Shown: positions 1 to 10,216, counted from the first letter of the stretch. The stretch: 64,000 bases of DNA from CBDEGR01 sp965237895 (GCA_965237895.1 CBDEGR010000002.1:806001-870000), one strand, 5' to 3'. Program-made: numbers and translations. Notes: a model not told the origin generated them from the sequence alone.

Positions 1-1041
1 CGCAGCCAGATTGAGCGTTTCTACAAGCGGTCGCCGATGACCGGTTTGCTGCGGCGCTTGTTCCTGCAGGGGCTGACCTCTCCCGTTTTCCTGAAGACGG
101 CCGGGTTGATGCTCCGGTGGGTCCAGCGTCTGGGGATTGAAGCCGTGATGCGAAGAACGGCGAAGCTCTTCAGCCGCCGCTTGTATAACATTACCCGCCT
201 TGCCCCGCGGATGGACCGGAGGTTCTTTTTCGAGCAGCTCGGTACGATGGCGCCGGCTGAGGGCGAGCCCCGTTACCGGGTGGCGTTCTTTGCCGGATGT
301 ATTACGAACCTCTCTTTTTCGGAGTTGAACGAAGCGACCGTGCGGGTGCTGGCGCGGAACGGCTGCGAAGTGGTCATCCCGAAAGATCAGGTCTGCTGCG
401 GGGCGCTGCACGTTCACTCCGGAGTTCCGGACACGGCGCGGAGCCTGGGGAGGCGGAATTTCAAAGCCTTCGCCGAGTTGGTGGACGGGGGAAAACTGGA
501 CGCCATCATCACCAATGCGGCGGGCTGCGGCTCGGTGCTGAAGGAATATCCGGAGCTGTTTGCGGAAGAGAAGGATCTGCCGGCGGCGACGAAGTTCAGT
601 TCGCGGGTGCGCGACGTGACGGAATTTCTTGCCGAAATCGGTTTGAGCCGGAAGCCGGGGCCGGTGGCAGTCCGCGCCACCTATCAGGACCCCTGTCACC
701 TGGGTCACGCGCAGCGGATTCGCTCCGCCCCTCGGCGGCTGCTGCGGGAGGTGCCCGGCCTCGAATTGATCGAATTAAAAGAATCCGATATTTGCTGCGG
801 CAGCGCCGGCATTTATAATGTAGTGCAAAATGACATGGCCGAAAATCTGTTGGCCGCGAAGATGGACCGCGTGGATGAGACCGGGGCCGAACTGGTGCTC
901 ACGGCCAATCCGGGGTGCATGCTTCAACTGAAAGCGGGAGTGGCCGACTCGGCGCGGCCCGGGCGGCGCGTACTGCACGTCGTCGAACTGCTGGACGAAG
1001 CGTACCGGAAGGCAGAGATTTCCAATTCCGAATCGAGGTGA
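1..1041 (+). CDS. glcF: Glycolate oxidase iron-sulfur subunit-like protein (5' end outside window)
   Basis: The reading frame is open from the first base, so the N-terminus, where this family carries a ferredoxin-type domain, lies outside the window. What is visible holds two cysteine-rich CCG domains typical of GlcF/heterodisulfide-reductase-like subunits. The first has FFAGC followed by QVCCGALHVHSG, the second has DPCHLGHAQ followed by DICCGSAGIYN. Such subunits pass electrons from a flavin dehydrogenase of glycolate or another 2-hydroxy acid to the respiratory chain at the inner membrane. The stop lies 3 bases before acsA, so the two are probably co-transcribed, which suggests use of two-carbon acids. 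LutA/LldE-type lactate oxidation is an alternative; length and motif order favour GlcF. Confidence 0.8.
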   Translation, partial: RSQIERFYKRSPMTGLLRRLFLQGLTSPVFLKTAGLMLRWVQRLGIEAVMRRTAKLFSRRLYNITRLAPRMDRRFFFEQLGTMAPAEGEPRYRVAFFAGCITNLSFSELNEATVRVLARNGCEVVIPKDQVCCGALHVHSGVPDTARSLGRRNFKAFAELVDGGKLDAIITNAAGCGSVLKEYPELFAEEKDLPAATKFSSRVRDVTEFLAEIGLSRKPGPVAVRATYQDPCHLGHAQRIRSAPRRLLREVPGLELIELKESDICCGSAGIYNVVQNDMAENLLAAKMDRVDETGAELVLTANPGCMLQLKAGVADSARPGRRVLHVVELLDEAYRKAEISNSESR

Positions 1042-1044
1042 AAC

Positions 1045-2793
1045 ATGGCAACGGGATCAACTTCCAACGGGGAACCCGAGACTTTGCAACCGGTGGATTC
1101 CGCCGATCTCCACAACTTGAAGAACTACCAGGAGACCTACAAGAATTTCAAGTGGGAGTCGGTTCACGCGGAGTTCGACTGGCATAAGACGGGCAAGGTG
1201 AATATGGCGCACGAAGCCATCGACCGCCACCTGGGCAAGGGGCGCGGCGACAAGCTCGCCTTGATCTATTCCGATAAGGACGGCACCCGGCAGTTCACCT
1301 ACCAGGAGCTCTCCGCGCTCTCGAACCGCTTCGCCAACGTGTTGCGAAAGATCGGCATCAAGAAGGGCGACCGTGTCTTTGTCTTCTCGCCCCGTAAGCC
1401 GCAACTCTACGTCTCCGTCCTGGGTATCCTCAAGATCGGAGCCATTCCCAGCCCGTTGTTTGAGGCCTTCGGCGAAGGCGCCGTGCGCGACCGCATGGCC
1501 GATGCCGAAGCAGTCGCGCTGGTCACTGTACCGGATTTGCTGGGCCGCGTGGCGGTGAAGGACCTACCCGCGCTCAAGCACATCATCCTCATCGGCGGCG
1601 AGCGCGAAGGGCTGCCGGCCGGCCAGTACAGCTACGACGCGGAGATGGAGAAGGCCGACGAGAAGACCGAGATCGAATGGCTGACGCTCGAAGACCCGCT
1701 CATCATGCACTACACGTCCGGCTCCACCGGCAAGCCGAAAGGCGTGCTGCACGTGCAGAATGCCATGATCGGCCATCTGATGACGGGCCGCTGGGTGCTC
1801 GACATGCAGGAGGACGACATCTATTGGTGCACGGCCGACCCGGGCTGGGTGACCGGCACCTCCTACGGCATCTTCTCGCCGTGGCTGAACGGCGTGACCA
1901 ACGTCGTTGTGGGCGGACGCTTCAGCGCCGAGGATTGGTACGCCGCCATCGCCAAGCATAAGGTCACCATCTGGTACAGCGCGCCGACCGCCTTCCGCAT
2001 GCTGATGGCCGCCAGCGAGGACGTCGCGGGGAAGCACGATCTCTCCTCTCTCCGCCACGTGCTGAGCGTGGGCGAACCGCTGAACCCGGAAGTTGTCTGG
2101 TGGGGATGGAAGGTCTACCAGCGGCGCATCCACGACAACTGGTGGATGACGGAGACCGGCCAGCAGTTGATCTCGAACTACCCGACCATGGAGATCCGTC
2201 CCGGGTCGATGGGCCGCCCGCTTCCCGGTGTGGTGGCGTCGATTGTGGACGACAACGGCAACGAGCTGCCGCCGAACACCTCCGGCAACTTGGCCATTCG
2301 TCCTGGCTGGCCCGCCATGATGCGGCAAATCTGGAAGCAGCCGGAAAAATACCAGTCCTACTTCCGCATTTCCGGCTGGTATACGAGCGGTGACGCCGCG
2401 TACCGCGACAAGGACGGCTACTTCTGGTTCGAGGGACGGACGGACGATATCATCATTACCGCCGGTGAAAACGTCGGGCCGTTCGAGGTGGAGAGCTGCT
2501 TGCTGGAGCATCCGGCCGTGGCTGAGGCGGGTGTCATCGGCAAGCCGGACGAGGTGCGCGGCCACATCATCAAGGCGTTCGTCGCCCTGCGGGACGGCAA
2601 CCAGCCGAGTGACGAGCTGAAGGAAGAGATACGGAAATTCGTCAAAGGCAAGCTGGCCGCCCACGCCGCCCCGCGCGAGATCGAGTTCAAGGACAAGCTG
2701 CCGAAGACGCGCAGCGGCAAGATCATGCGACGGGTGCTGAAGGCCTGGGAGCTGAACCTGCCCACGGGCGACATCTCTACCATGGAGGATTAA
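1045..2793 (+). CDS. acsA: Acetyl-CoA synthetase (acetate--CoA ligase)
   Basis: The 582-residue protein is an ANL-superfamily adenylate-forming enzyme that makes acetyl-CoA from acetate, ATP and CoA in the cytoplasm. The P-loop-like motif YTSGSTGKPKGV is near residue 225, the core motif YTSGDAAYRDKDGYFWFEGR near 450, and the C-terminal LPKTRSGKIMRR carries the lysine that is catalytic and commonly acetylated in this family. The length matches the shorter AcsA type of Bacillus rather than the roughly 650-residue Acs of enterobacteria, so other short-chain acids such as propionate remain possible. It starts 3 bases after the Fe-S subunit gene and probably shares its transcript. Confidence 0.88.
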   Translation: MATGSTSNGEPETLQPVDSADLHNLKNYQETYKNFKWESVHAEFDWHKTGKVNMAHEAIDRHLGKGRGDKLALIYSDKDGTRQFTYQELSALSNRFANVLRKIGIKKGDRVFVFSPRKPQLYVSVLGILKIGAIPSPLFEAFGEGAVRDRMADAEAVALVTVPDLLGRVAVKDLPALKHIILIGGEREGLPAGQYSYDAEMEKADEKTEIEWLTLEDPLIMHYTSGSTGKPKGVLHVQNAMIGHLMTGRWVLDMQEDDIYWCTADPGWVTGTSYGIFSPWLNGVTNVVVGGRFSAEDWYAAIAKHKVTIWYSAPTAFRMLMAASEDVAGKHDLSSLRHVLSVGEPLNPEVVWWGWKVYQRRIHDNWWMTETGQQLISNYPTMEIRPGSMGRPLPGVVASIVDDNGNELPPNTSGNLAIRPGWPAMMRQIWKQPEKYQSYFRISGWYTSGDAAYRDKDGYFWFEGRTDDIIITAGENVGPFEVESCLLEHPAVAEAGVIGKPDEVRGHIIKAFVALRDGNQPSDELKEEIRKFVKGKLAAHAAPREIEFKDKLPKTRSGKIMRRVLKAWELNLPTGDISTMED

Positions 2794-2845
2794 GGGGGAT
2801 GATGGAACGGGGGAGAAATAAACCTCTACCGTGTGATTTTTCCCC

Positions 2846-2875
2846 TTGAGCAGGCGCCGAAGAGAGGCCTATAAT
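2846..2875 (+). promoter_or_regulatory. Sigma-70-type promoter of the molybdenum hydroxylase operon
   Basis: The -35 box TTGAGC lies at 2846-2851 and a perfect -10 box TATAAT at 2870-2875, separated by 18 bases. It sits in the 261-base gap between acsA and the Tat-exported 2Fe-2S subunit and would give a leader of about 170 bases. I saw no further convincing signal in this gap. Confidence 0.6.
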
Positions 2876-3054
2876 ACCCCTCTTCCGGATTTTATGCTTT
2901 GGTGCGGAACAGAACGTGGAAATCCTTCCCGTTGGGGATGCGTACTACTTTTAAGGCGCCGGGTGTATCGCGTGCGGAGGCTCTCCGGCCAACTAGAATC
3001 TGAAGCTGAATTCCATCCAACCAGCCCATACGTTGTCCAAGGGAGGCGTGGACC

Positions 3055-3697
<643 letters not shown>

Positions 3698-3705
<8 letters not shown>

Positions 3706-5839
3706 GTACAAGTGGCCGGAAGCGGGAGAGCGAAAGTGGATCGGCAAGCGCGTCTCGCGCAGTGACGGGCCGGAGAAGGTCTCCGGACGCGCCAAGTACA
3801 GCTACGACGTCAATCTCAACGGGATGCTCTACGGCACGATCCTGCGCTCCCCCTACGCGCATGCCCGCATCAAGAGTATCGACACCAGCGCCGCCGAAGC
3901 GATGCCCGGCGTCAAGGCGGTCCATGTGATGAAGGGGCCGGGGTCGGAGCTCCAGTGGGCCGGAGCGGAAATCGTGGGTGTTGCGGCCGTGAGCGAAGAG
4001 GTCCTGGAAGACGCGCTGCGCGAGATCAGGGTCGAATACGAAAAGCTGCCGCACCTGGTCCGGGAAGAGACCCGGCCTAGCGATCAAGATCGGCTCAAAT
4101 CCGTGGCCGACGAACAGCAGGGTGAGCCAGACCAAGCCTTCGAAGATGCCGATGTCGTGCATGAAGGTTATTACGGGATTTCCGTGATCACCCACTGCTG
4201 CCTGGAATCGCACGGCATGGTGGTGCGGTGGGAAGACGACACGCATTTGACGGCCTGGGCCTCGACCCAGAACGTCTCCGGCCTCGCCGGGCAATTTGCG
4301 GAAGCCGACGGCGTCGGTGTCGAAGCCGGCAACGTCCGCATCATCACGCCTCATATGGGCGGGGGGTTCGGCAGTAAATTCGGCATCGACGTTTGGGGCG
4401 TCGCGACGGCGATCTTGGCCAAGCAGACCGGCGTGCCGGTCAAGATGATGCTGCCGCGCGACGCCGAACTGATGGTGGCTGGCGGGTGGCCTTCCTTTTA
4501 CAGCAACATCCGAGTGGCGGCCAAGAAGGACGGAACGCTTACCGGTTGGGAGTCGGATACCTGGGGAACCTCCGGTGTGAGCCCTCGAGGCGGCACGCCG
4601 CCGCTGCCCTACGTGTTCAAAATTCCCCACCAGAAGAAGAAGTATTCGGTGGTGTTGACCAACATGGGCGCGGCCCGCGCTTGGCGCGCTCCCAACCATC
4701 CTCAGGTCTGCGCTCTCACGATGGGTGCGCTGGAAGACTTGGCCGCCAAGCTCAACATGGACCCGCTCGATCTTTTCAAGAAAAATCTCGGTATGACCGG
4801 CCCGCGGGCGGAAAACTATCGTGAGGAGCTCGATAAGGCCGCCGAACTGATCGAATGGAAAAAGAAGTGGCATCCGCGTGGCAAAGGCGGCTCAGGGTAT
4901 ATGCGGCGTGGCCTGGGGTTGGCGCTCCATACCTGGGGTGGGCGCGGCCACACCAGTAACTGCAACCTTTTGATTCACCCCGACGGCTCGGTGGAAATCA
5001 ACCTGGGAAGCCAGGACTTGGGCGTGGGCACGCGGACGGTTATCGCGATGACGGCCGCTGAAACCTTCAGCCTCCCGCTCAATGCTGTTCACGTGAATCT
5101 CGGCGACAACCGGTTCCCCCGATCCGGGGCTTCCGGCGGCAGCACCACAGTGGGCGGTGTCACGTCGGCGACGCGGCGGGCCTCGCAGGACGCGCTCGAA
5201 GACCTGCGTCGCCGTACGGCGCCGGTCTTGAACGCCGCGCCGGAAAATCTCGAAGCCCGCGATGGCCGCATTCAAGTAAAAGGTGACCCGTCGCGGAGTC
5301 TCTCCTGGAAGCAAGCCTGCGCCCGGCTCGGTGTGACCTCCATCACCGCGACGGGCAAAAACCCGGGTCCGGGCAGCTTGACTTCGAGCGGCGTCGGCGG
5401 CGTGCAGATGGCCGAGGTGGCCGTCGATATCGAGACCGGCGTGGTGAAGCTCGAAAAACTCGTCGCCGTGCAGGACTGCGGCCTGGTCGTCAACCTGAAG
5501 ACGGCCGAAAGCCAAGTCTACGGCGCCGTCATCATGGGTGTCTGCTACGCGCTCTATGAAGAAAAGATCATGGACCCGGTCACCGGGCGGATGCTCAACT
5601 CGAACATGGAGTTCTACAAGCTGGCCGGCATCGATGATATCGGCGAAATCGTCGTTCACATGATGACGGGCCCGGGCTACGACGACCGCGGCGTGATCGG
5701 CCTCGGCGAGCCGCCCGTGATCTCGCCCGGTGCGGCCATCACCAATGCCGTGGCCAACGCCATCGGCGTCCGCGTGCCCACCTTGCCGCTGACGCCGGAC
5801 AAAGTACTGGCGGCCCTGGAGAAAGGAGGGATGGCGTAA
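3698..5839 (+). CDS. Molybdopterin-binding catalytic subunit, xanthine dehydrogenase family
   Basis: The 713-residue large subunit binds the molybdenum cofactor and hydroxylates the substrate. Visible family marks are the N-terminal KVSGRAKYSYDV and RSPYAHARI segments, the glycine-rich HMGGGFGSKF near residue 220, RAWRAPNHPQ in the substrate channel, and VIGLGEPPV near the C-terminus, whose Glu is the catalytic base of the family. The CoxL motif of form I CO dehydrogenase is absent. It lacks its own signal and is presumably exported folded with the Tat-bearing small subunit. Substrate cannot be read from sequence; aldehydes, purines or other aromatic heterocycles are all possible. It overlaps the FAD subunit by one base. 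Confidence 0.87.
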
Positions 5840-6828
5840 TGGAAGCCTTTGAATATGCAAATCCCGCCAAGAAGGAACAGGTGGTGGAACTGCTGGCCGG
5901 CGAGTGGGGCAAGACGGCGGTGCTGGCCGGAGGAACCGATCTGCTCAGCTTGATGAAGGATACGGTGGAGACTCCGGCGCGCGTGGTCTCGCTCGGCTCG
6001 GTCAAGGAACTGCAAGGGATTTCCTACAGCAAGTCGAGCGGGCTACGGTTGGGGGCGCTTGCGACTCTGGAGGAATTGCTGGAGCACGCGCAGGTTCGCC
6101 AAGAGTATCCGGCGCTGACGCAAGCGGTAGAAGGGGTCACGAGTTCCCAGATTCGCAGCCGGGGTACGGTGGGCGGCGACCTCTGCCAGCGGCCGCGCTG
6201 CTGGTATTACCGCGGCGGCTTTGGCTTGCTGGCGAAGGGGGAAGACGGGAAATCGTTGGTCCCCGGCGGCGACAACCGCTACCATGCCATTCTCGGCAAC
6301 CGGGGTCCGGCCTACTTCGTCAACCCCTCCAGCCTGGCTCCGGCGTTGATCGCGCTCGGCGGCCGTGTCCGGATTCTGGGAGCGAACGGCTCCCGCGAGG
6401 TGGCGGTGGAGCAGTTTTTCACCTCACCGATGAAGGACGGCGAGCGGGAAAACGTCCTCGAGCCGAATGAAATCGTCACGGACATTCTGGTGCCGCCGGC
6501 CCGCCGTGTTCGGAACGCCACTTACGAGGTTCGCCAGCGCGAGGCGCTCGATTGGCCCTTGGCGACGGCCTCGGTGGCGTTCACGCTGCGGGGCGGCAAG
6601 GTCCGGACCGCGCGGGTGGTGTTGGGCCACGTCGCGCCGGTTCCGTGGGTATCGAGGGAGGCGGAAGGTGCCCTGCGCGGGAAGAAATTGACGGATGCGG
6701 TGGCCGCCGAAGCGGGCCAAGCCGCCGTAGCAATGGCTGCACCGCTCGGCCTTAATGCTTATAAGGTGCGGCTGGCGGCGGTGGCGGCCAAGCGCGCGCT
6801 TCTGCAGGCGGCGGAAGGAGGGGTCTAA
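5839..6828 (+). CDS. FAD-binding subunit, xanthine dehydrogenase family
   Basis: The 329-residue protein is the medium subunit carrying FAD between the iron-sulfur centres and the external electron acceptor. It has the PCMH-type FAD fold with VLAGGTDLLSLMKD near residue 32, the central QIRSRGTVGGDLCQRPRCWY near 105-124, and the C-terminal CO-dehydrogenase-flavoprotein domain ending in VRLAAVAAKRALL. The RCWYYRGG segment after TVGGDL resembles medium subunits that bind an extra 4Fe-4S cluster in PaoB-like enzymes, but the Cys spacing is not enough to be sure. The gene order small-large-medium differs from the small-medium-large order of yagTSR. Confidence 0.86.
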   Translation: MEAFEYANPAKKEQVVELLAGEWGKTAVLAGGTDLLSLMKDTVETPARVVSLGSVKELQGISYSKSSGLRLGALATLEELLEHAQVRQEYPALTQAVEGVTSSQIRSRGTVGGDLCQRPRCWYYRGGFGLLAKGEDGKSLVPGGDNRYHAILGNRGPAYFVNPSSLAPALIALGGRVRILGANGSREVAVEQFFTSPMKDGERENVLEPNEIVTDILVPPARRVRNATYEVRQREALDWPLATASVAFTLRGGKVRTARVVLGHVAPVPWVSREAEGALRGKKLTDAVAAEAGQAAVAMAAPLGLNAYKVRLAAVAAKRALLQAAEGGV

Positions 6829-6831
6829 GCC

Positions 6832-7053
6832 ATGTATGAACCTTTGCATGTTCTCTATCCGAATCAAACGATGTGCCGGCGGTTGCGTTCGAAGGGTATG
6901 TTCATCGAAGTCGACCAGACGGACCCCACGGTCGAAGGCGGCGAGGACGGCATGGTCTGGTGCGCCAGGACGCAGGACTGCTTGGGTCCGGACGGGTTCA
7001 CCGTCGATGTCCACAACTGCAAGCCGGGCCGCCGCTGTTTTGAGACGGTCTAA
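6832..7053 (+). CDS. Unrecognised 73-residue Cys-containing protein in the molybdenum hydroxylase operon
   Basis: The start is 3 bases after the FAD-subunit stop and the ribosome-binding region lies inside that gene, so translation is probably coupled. The protein has five cysteines, four of them in the last 30 residues (WCARTQDC, HNCKPGRRC), no signal peptide, no transmembrane segment and no motif I can assign. The pattern could bind a metal or cluster, or form disulfides if exported with the Tat complex. By position it may be a subunit, chaperone or maturation factor of the hydroxylase. That is inference only. Confidence 0.65.
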   Translation: MYEPLHVLYPNQTMCRRLRSKGMFIEVDQTDPTVEGGEDGMVWCARTQDCLGPDGFTVDVHNCKPGRRCFETV

Positions 7054-7348
7054 GTCTTTCCGCGTCTCCGCACCGGCTGTCGGTTCCTAAAACAGAATAT
7101 ACTCTCCCGTACGCCCTTGGGGGCGAGGGGGGACCGGTCCTGTGTGCCCGGCAATGATCGGCAATCGCTCGACTCTCCCTTGCCCAATCCCGAATCTCCG
7201 GTCTGCCTGAGGCGTGGTCCCTTCTCCCATTTTTTTGTCTCCTTGTCGTTCTCTCTTGACCGTTCCCAAACGGATGGCGCAAAATGTAAAATGGTTCAGG
7301 GTGGGAAGGCAACCCAAGATTTCGTTACAGGTGAGGAGGGTGAACGAG

Positions 7349-8020
7349 ATGCGTAAGGGCATTGCAGCGATTATTGGAGTTTTATTTCTGGTGGTTCTAA
7401 CGGCGAGTCCGGCCCAGGCCGGTATTGATGGAGATTATTTCGAAGTCCGAAGCGCGGACGTCTATACGGGTCCCTGCGTGGCGGAATCCGAGGTCGGCTT
7501 GGTGGGCAATCAGGCCATCCTGGCCTGGCACGTCCGCGAAGGGAGCTGGAACGGGGTGCGCCTGGACGGGCTGAGCGTGGTGGCGGTGGTCCTGGCCGGG
7601 GCGACATTGGGCGACCCGCACCACAATCCCTATCCGGCTCGATCGGTGCTGGTTTTCGACCGCCAGGCGACCGGGGAGCAGCGCCAGGCGCTCGAGAGTT
7701 TTGCGCGGGCCGAGGCGGGCCGCCTGCTGGAAAACGTTGTCCGCTACGAGGCCGTTCCGATTCATCTGGAAATCGGCGCGGACGCCGACCAGGGGCGGGT
7801 TCGGTTGGATGCCGGAATGTTGGCCAGCATCCATACGCGTTCCTTTACGAAGAACGATAAGCTGTGCGGCAATGAAAAAGAGTACTATCCGCCGCTGACT
7901 CGTCTGGGGAAATCGATGCCGGTCTTCTCGCTGGTGGACCGCTACCAGGGCAAGGGTTTGGGCGTGACGTGGAGCCGATTCGGAAAGCGGAGCGGCTTTA
8001 TCGGCACGTTTTCCCGCTGA
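7349..8020 (+). CDS. Exported DUF1326-like protein
   Basis: I chose the ATG at 7349 because GAGGAGGG lies about 9 bases upstream and a signal peptide starts there (MRKGIAAIIGVLFLVVL, cleavage likely after SPAQA). The 223-residue product resembles DUF1326 proteins, with GDYFEVRSADVYTGPC at the mature N-terminus, a central NGVRLDGLSVVAVV strand and a C-terminal ENVVRYEAVPIHLEI segment. The family function is unknown. Most of the family's N-terminal Cys cluster is missing here and only one Cys remains, so metal binding of the usual kind is doubtful. It begins a run of three exported proteins on this strand. Confidence 0.7.
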   Translation: MRKGIAAIIGVLFLVVLTASPAQAGIDGDYFEVRSADVYTGPCVAESEVGLVGNQAILAWHVREGSWNGVRLDGLSVVAVVLAGATLGDPHHNPYPARSVLVFDRQATGEQRQALESFARAEAGRLLENVVRYEAVPIHLEIGADADQGRVRLDAGMLASIHTRSFTKNDKLCGNEKEYYPPLTRLGKSMPVFSLVDRYQGKGLGVTWSRFGKRSGFIGTFSR

Positions 8021-8230
8021 CCGAGAACGGCTGATTTGCGCTCCAGGAGACGAGATTTTTGAGGACGGGTGAGTACGGGAAGTTGCCTAGGGTGGCTTCC
8101 TGTTTTTACCGCTTGGCCGTTTTGCGTTTTGCCGCCCACCGTTTTCATCACTAGGATGTTCGTTATTGCTCGGCGGATTTTACGGCGTACGCGTGTGGTT
8201 TTTGGCATCATAGTAGGATAAGGGGGACTT

Positions 8231-8920
8231 ATGCGAAGTAAAATTCCGGCACTGCTGGCCGTTCTACTCTGGGCTTCGGCGGGCTTGGGCCAGGCCCAGG
8301 CGGCGGACTATCGGGTGGAAACGGCCGAGGCGCTCACTTCCGACCAAGTGCCTGCCTCGGTACGCGAGGCTCTGCAGCCGAAGGGCGTGCGCCTGCTCGA
8401 AGGCGACACATTGCTCTTTGAGTTGTGGCTTCCTGCCGCCGTTCCGGTAAAAAGTTCCGGCGGCGGCGCGTCCGACATCTTATACGGAACGCTTACCCGA
8501 GGCGTCTGGGTCGGGGTCCTCCATTTTCTCCGTACGGGCGCCGACTTTCGCGGGCAGCCCATCCGGCCCGGTTTCTATAGTCTTCGCTACGGGCACATCA
8601 TGCAGGACGGAAACCATATGGGCGTGAGCGTCTACCGAGACTTCGTTCTGGTGGCTCCGGCCGCCGAGGATATGGAGATCGATCGTCCGCTCAGTGTGGG
8701 TGAGACCCTGGAGTTGAGCCGGAAAGCTTCCGGAACGGGGCATCCGGCGATTTTGAGTTTATCCATCCCCTCGGAAGGTAAAAGTCCCGAGCAGCCGGGT
8801 CTTGTGCAGGACGACATGGGCCATTGGGTCATCGAGACAGGTTCGAAGGCGGAATCCGAGAGCGGCGAGGGGGTCGAATTTCTCTTTTCCATCGTGCTGG
8901 TCGGGCAGGCGGAATTTTAA
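8231..8920 (+). CDS. Exported protein of unknown function
   Basis: The 229-residue product has a signal peptide (MRSKIPALLAVLLWASAG, cleavage after AQA) and a strong AAGGGGGAC ribosome-binding site. The body contains a segment, RPGFYSLRYGHIMQDGNHMG near residue 113, that looks like the core of a beta-sandwich carbohydrate- or ligand-binding domain and is similar in style to DUF2911 proteins, followed by SRKASGTGHPAILSL. There is no catalytic motif I can name. It lies between the DUF1326-like gene and a Cys-rich exported protein, 13 bases before the latter, so at least the last two are likely co-expressed. Confidence 0.6.
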   Translation: MRSKIPALLAVLLWASAGLGQAQAADYRVETAEALTSDQVPASVREALQPKGVRLLEGDTLLFELWLPAAVPVKSSGGGASDILYGTLTRGVWVGVLHFLRTGADFRGQPIRPGFYSLRYGHIMQDGNHMGVSVYRDFVLVAPAAEDMEIDRPLSVGETLELSRKASGTGHPAILSLSIPSEGKSPEQPGLVQDDMGHWVIETGSKAESESGEGVEFLFSIVLVGQAEF

Positions 8921-8933
8921 CGGCGGGTTGTTT

Positions 8934-9368
8934 ATGGGAAGAATTTTTCGCTTCCAAGTTGTGTTCCTGGTTTTTCTTGTCGGGACCGTGGTTGTCGCGG
9001 CCGAACCGCTTCGGGCGGAATCTCCGCCGCAATCCCTGCTCGTCGGTACGTTGATTCTTTCCCCCTCCTCCCCGCCTTCGTTGAAGACCCAGGACGGACA
9101 AATCCAGCTTCGCGGCGCAGAGGACTATCTTTCGGCGACGCTCGCCGACCCCCGCTTGGCCGGCCGCCGCCTCCGGCTGGAAGGCAGGATGGAAAAGGAC
9201 GGCGCGTTCCGCGTGAGGAGACTCTACACCGTGCGCGACGGGAGGCTCTTTAAGGTTCGCTTCTACTGCGGGGTTTGCCATATCCATGATGTCGAACCCG
9301 GCCCGTGTATGTGCTGCCAGGGTCCCACCGAATTTCGGGAAATTCCCACCACCGCCACAATGAAATAA
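8934..9368 (+). CDS. Small exported protein with a C-terminal cysteine cluster
   Basis: I chose the ATG at 8934, which begins a typical signal peptide (MGRIFRFQVVFLVFLVG, cleavage after RAE or EPLRA). The 144-residue product has an OB-like beta-rich middle (SATLADPRLAGRRLRLEG) and a striking C-terminal cluster with five Cys: FYCGVCHIHDVEPGPCMCC. Two CxxC/CxC-type pairs suggest metal binding or disulfides in the envelope. I know no family with this exact layout. A hairpin with a T-rich tail follows the stop. Confidence 0.6.
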   Translation: MGRIFRFQVVFLVFLVGTVVVAAEPLRAESPPQSLLVGTLILSPSSPPSLKTQDGQIQLRGAEDYLSATLADPRLAGRRLRLEGRMEKDGAFRVRRLYTVRDGRLFKVRFYCGVCHIHDVEPGPCMCCQGPTEFREIPTTATMK

Positions 9369-9406
9369 GACGAGACCGCGCGGCGAGAAGGCCGCGAAGC
9401 AGAAAC

Positions 9407-9441
9407 GCCCCGCAGAGGTTCCTCGGCGGGGCATTATTCGT
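9407..9441. terminator. Hairpin between convergent genes
   Basis: The arms GCCCCGC (9407-9413) and GCGGGGC (9426-9432) pair perfectly, with a further GAGG/CCTC pairing inside. ATTATTCGTTTT follows on the + strand. It lies between the convergent Cys-cluster gene and the SYLF gene and could stop transcription from both sides. A smaller CGCGGC/GCCGCG hairpin lies at 9379-9396. Confidence 0.5.
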
Positions 9442-9451
9442 TTTCGCTATC

Positions 9452-10216
9452 TTAGTCTCGGCGACGTAAGAGGGCTACCTTATCCCGGTCCCGGTGAAAG
9501 GGTTGATAAGAATTCGAAGCGTCGGAAATGTTCTTCGGTGAATACTTCCGCAAAAGGGAAACCAATTTTCGCCCGGCCGCCGGCGTGGCGACCCGCCCCC
9601 GCAACAAGATCTCCTTTGCCGTGATCTTTCTTCCGTAGAGCTTCCGGTTCGCCTTGTCGTCCTGCTTTAGCATGGCGCCTTCCAGTGAGACGCCCGCGAA
9701 CAGGCCGTGCGTGCGGGAGTAGGTGAGCATCTCCGCGCGCATACTGATGTCGGTAGCTGCCTCGGCGGTTCTGCCTTTGGGACCGATGGCGGCGGAGATG
9801 TCCGCGCCCAGCTTCGATTTGGTTCTTACTAAACCATTCATTCCCTTGGGATTCATGACAAGGAGCACCATGTCAGCGGACCGCAACCCGATTTGAAGGC
9901 CGAAGTTGATGCCGCCGAGCATGTACATGGCCGGAGCGCCCCAAGGTCCTTTACCGTTATTCTTCCGACAGACGAAAGCGCCCCGCGCATAGCTGCCTCC
10001 GACTACGAACGCGACCTTTTTTGCGCCGGGGATCACGCCTACGCATTCGGCGCGGTCCAGTAATTCCTGAGGGATGCCTTGGTCCGGAGTCCTTAATAGC
10101 TCGGTGAGGATGACCGAGCAAGCCTCCAGACGCTGCGCATATTTCGGATTTTTTTGGGCCGAAGCGTTGAAGGAACCCGTAACCAAAACCGTGATAAGGA
10201 ATACCGAAACTTTCAT
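9452..10216 (-). CDS. SYLF-domain (YSC84 family) lipid-binding protein
   Basis: The 254-residue protein has a signal peptide (MKVSVFLITVLVTGSFNASA) followed by the SYLF/YSC84 domain: RAECVGVIPGAKKVAFVVGG near residue 57, an ARGAFVCR strand, the central GGINFGLQIG, and GLFAGVSLEGA toward the end. SYLF domains bind membranes in eukaryotes; bacterial secreted copies are common but of unclear role. The start is supported by GAAGGAGGC a few bases upstream on this strand. It is convergent with the preceding exported proteins. Confidence 0.82.
   Translation of the reverse strand: MKVSVFLITVLVTGSFNASAQKNPKYAQRLEACSVILTELLRTPDQGIPQELLDRAECVGVIPGAKKVAFVVGGSYARGAFVCRKNNGKGPWGAPAMYMLGGINFGLQIGLRSADMVLLVMNPKGMNGLVRTKSKLGADISAAIGPKGRTAEAATDISMRAEMLTYSRTHGLFAGVSLEGAMLKQDDKANRKLYGRKITAKEILLRGRVATPAAGRKLVSLLRKYSPKNISDASNSYQPFHRDRDKVALLRRRD

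Noticed and set aside
1564..2664. Long minus-strand open frame opposite acsA
   Set aside because: Antisense to a clearly conserved gene, no ribosome-binding site, low-complexity product.
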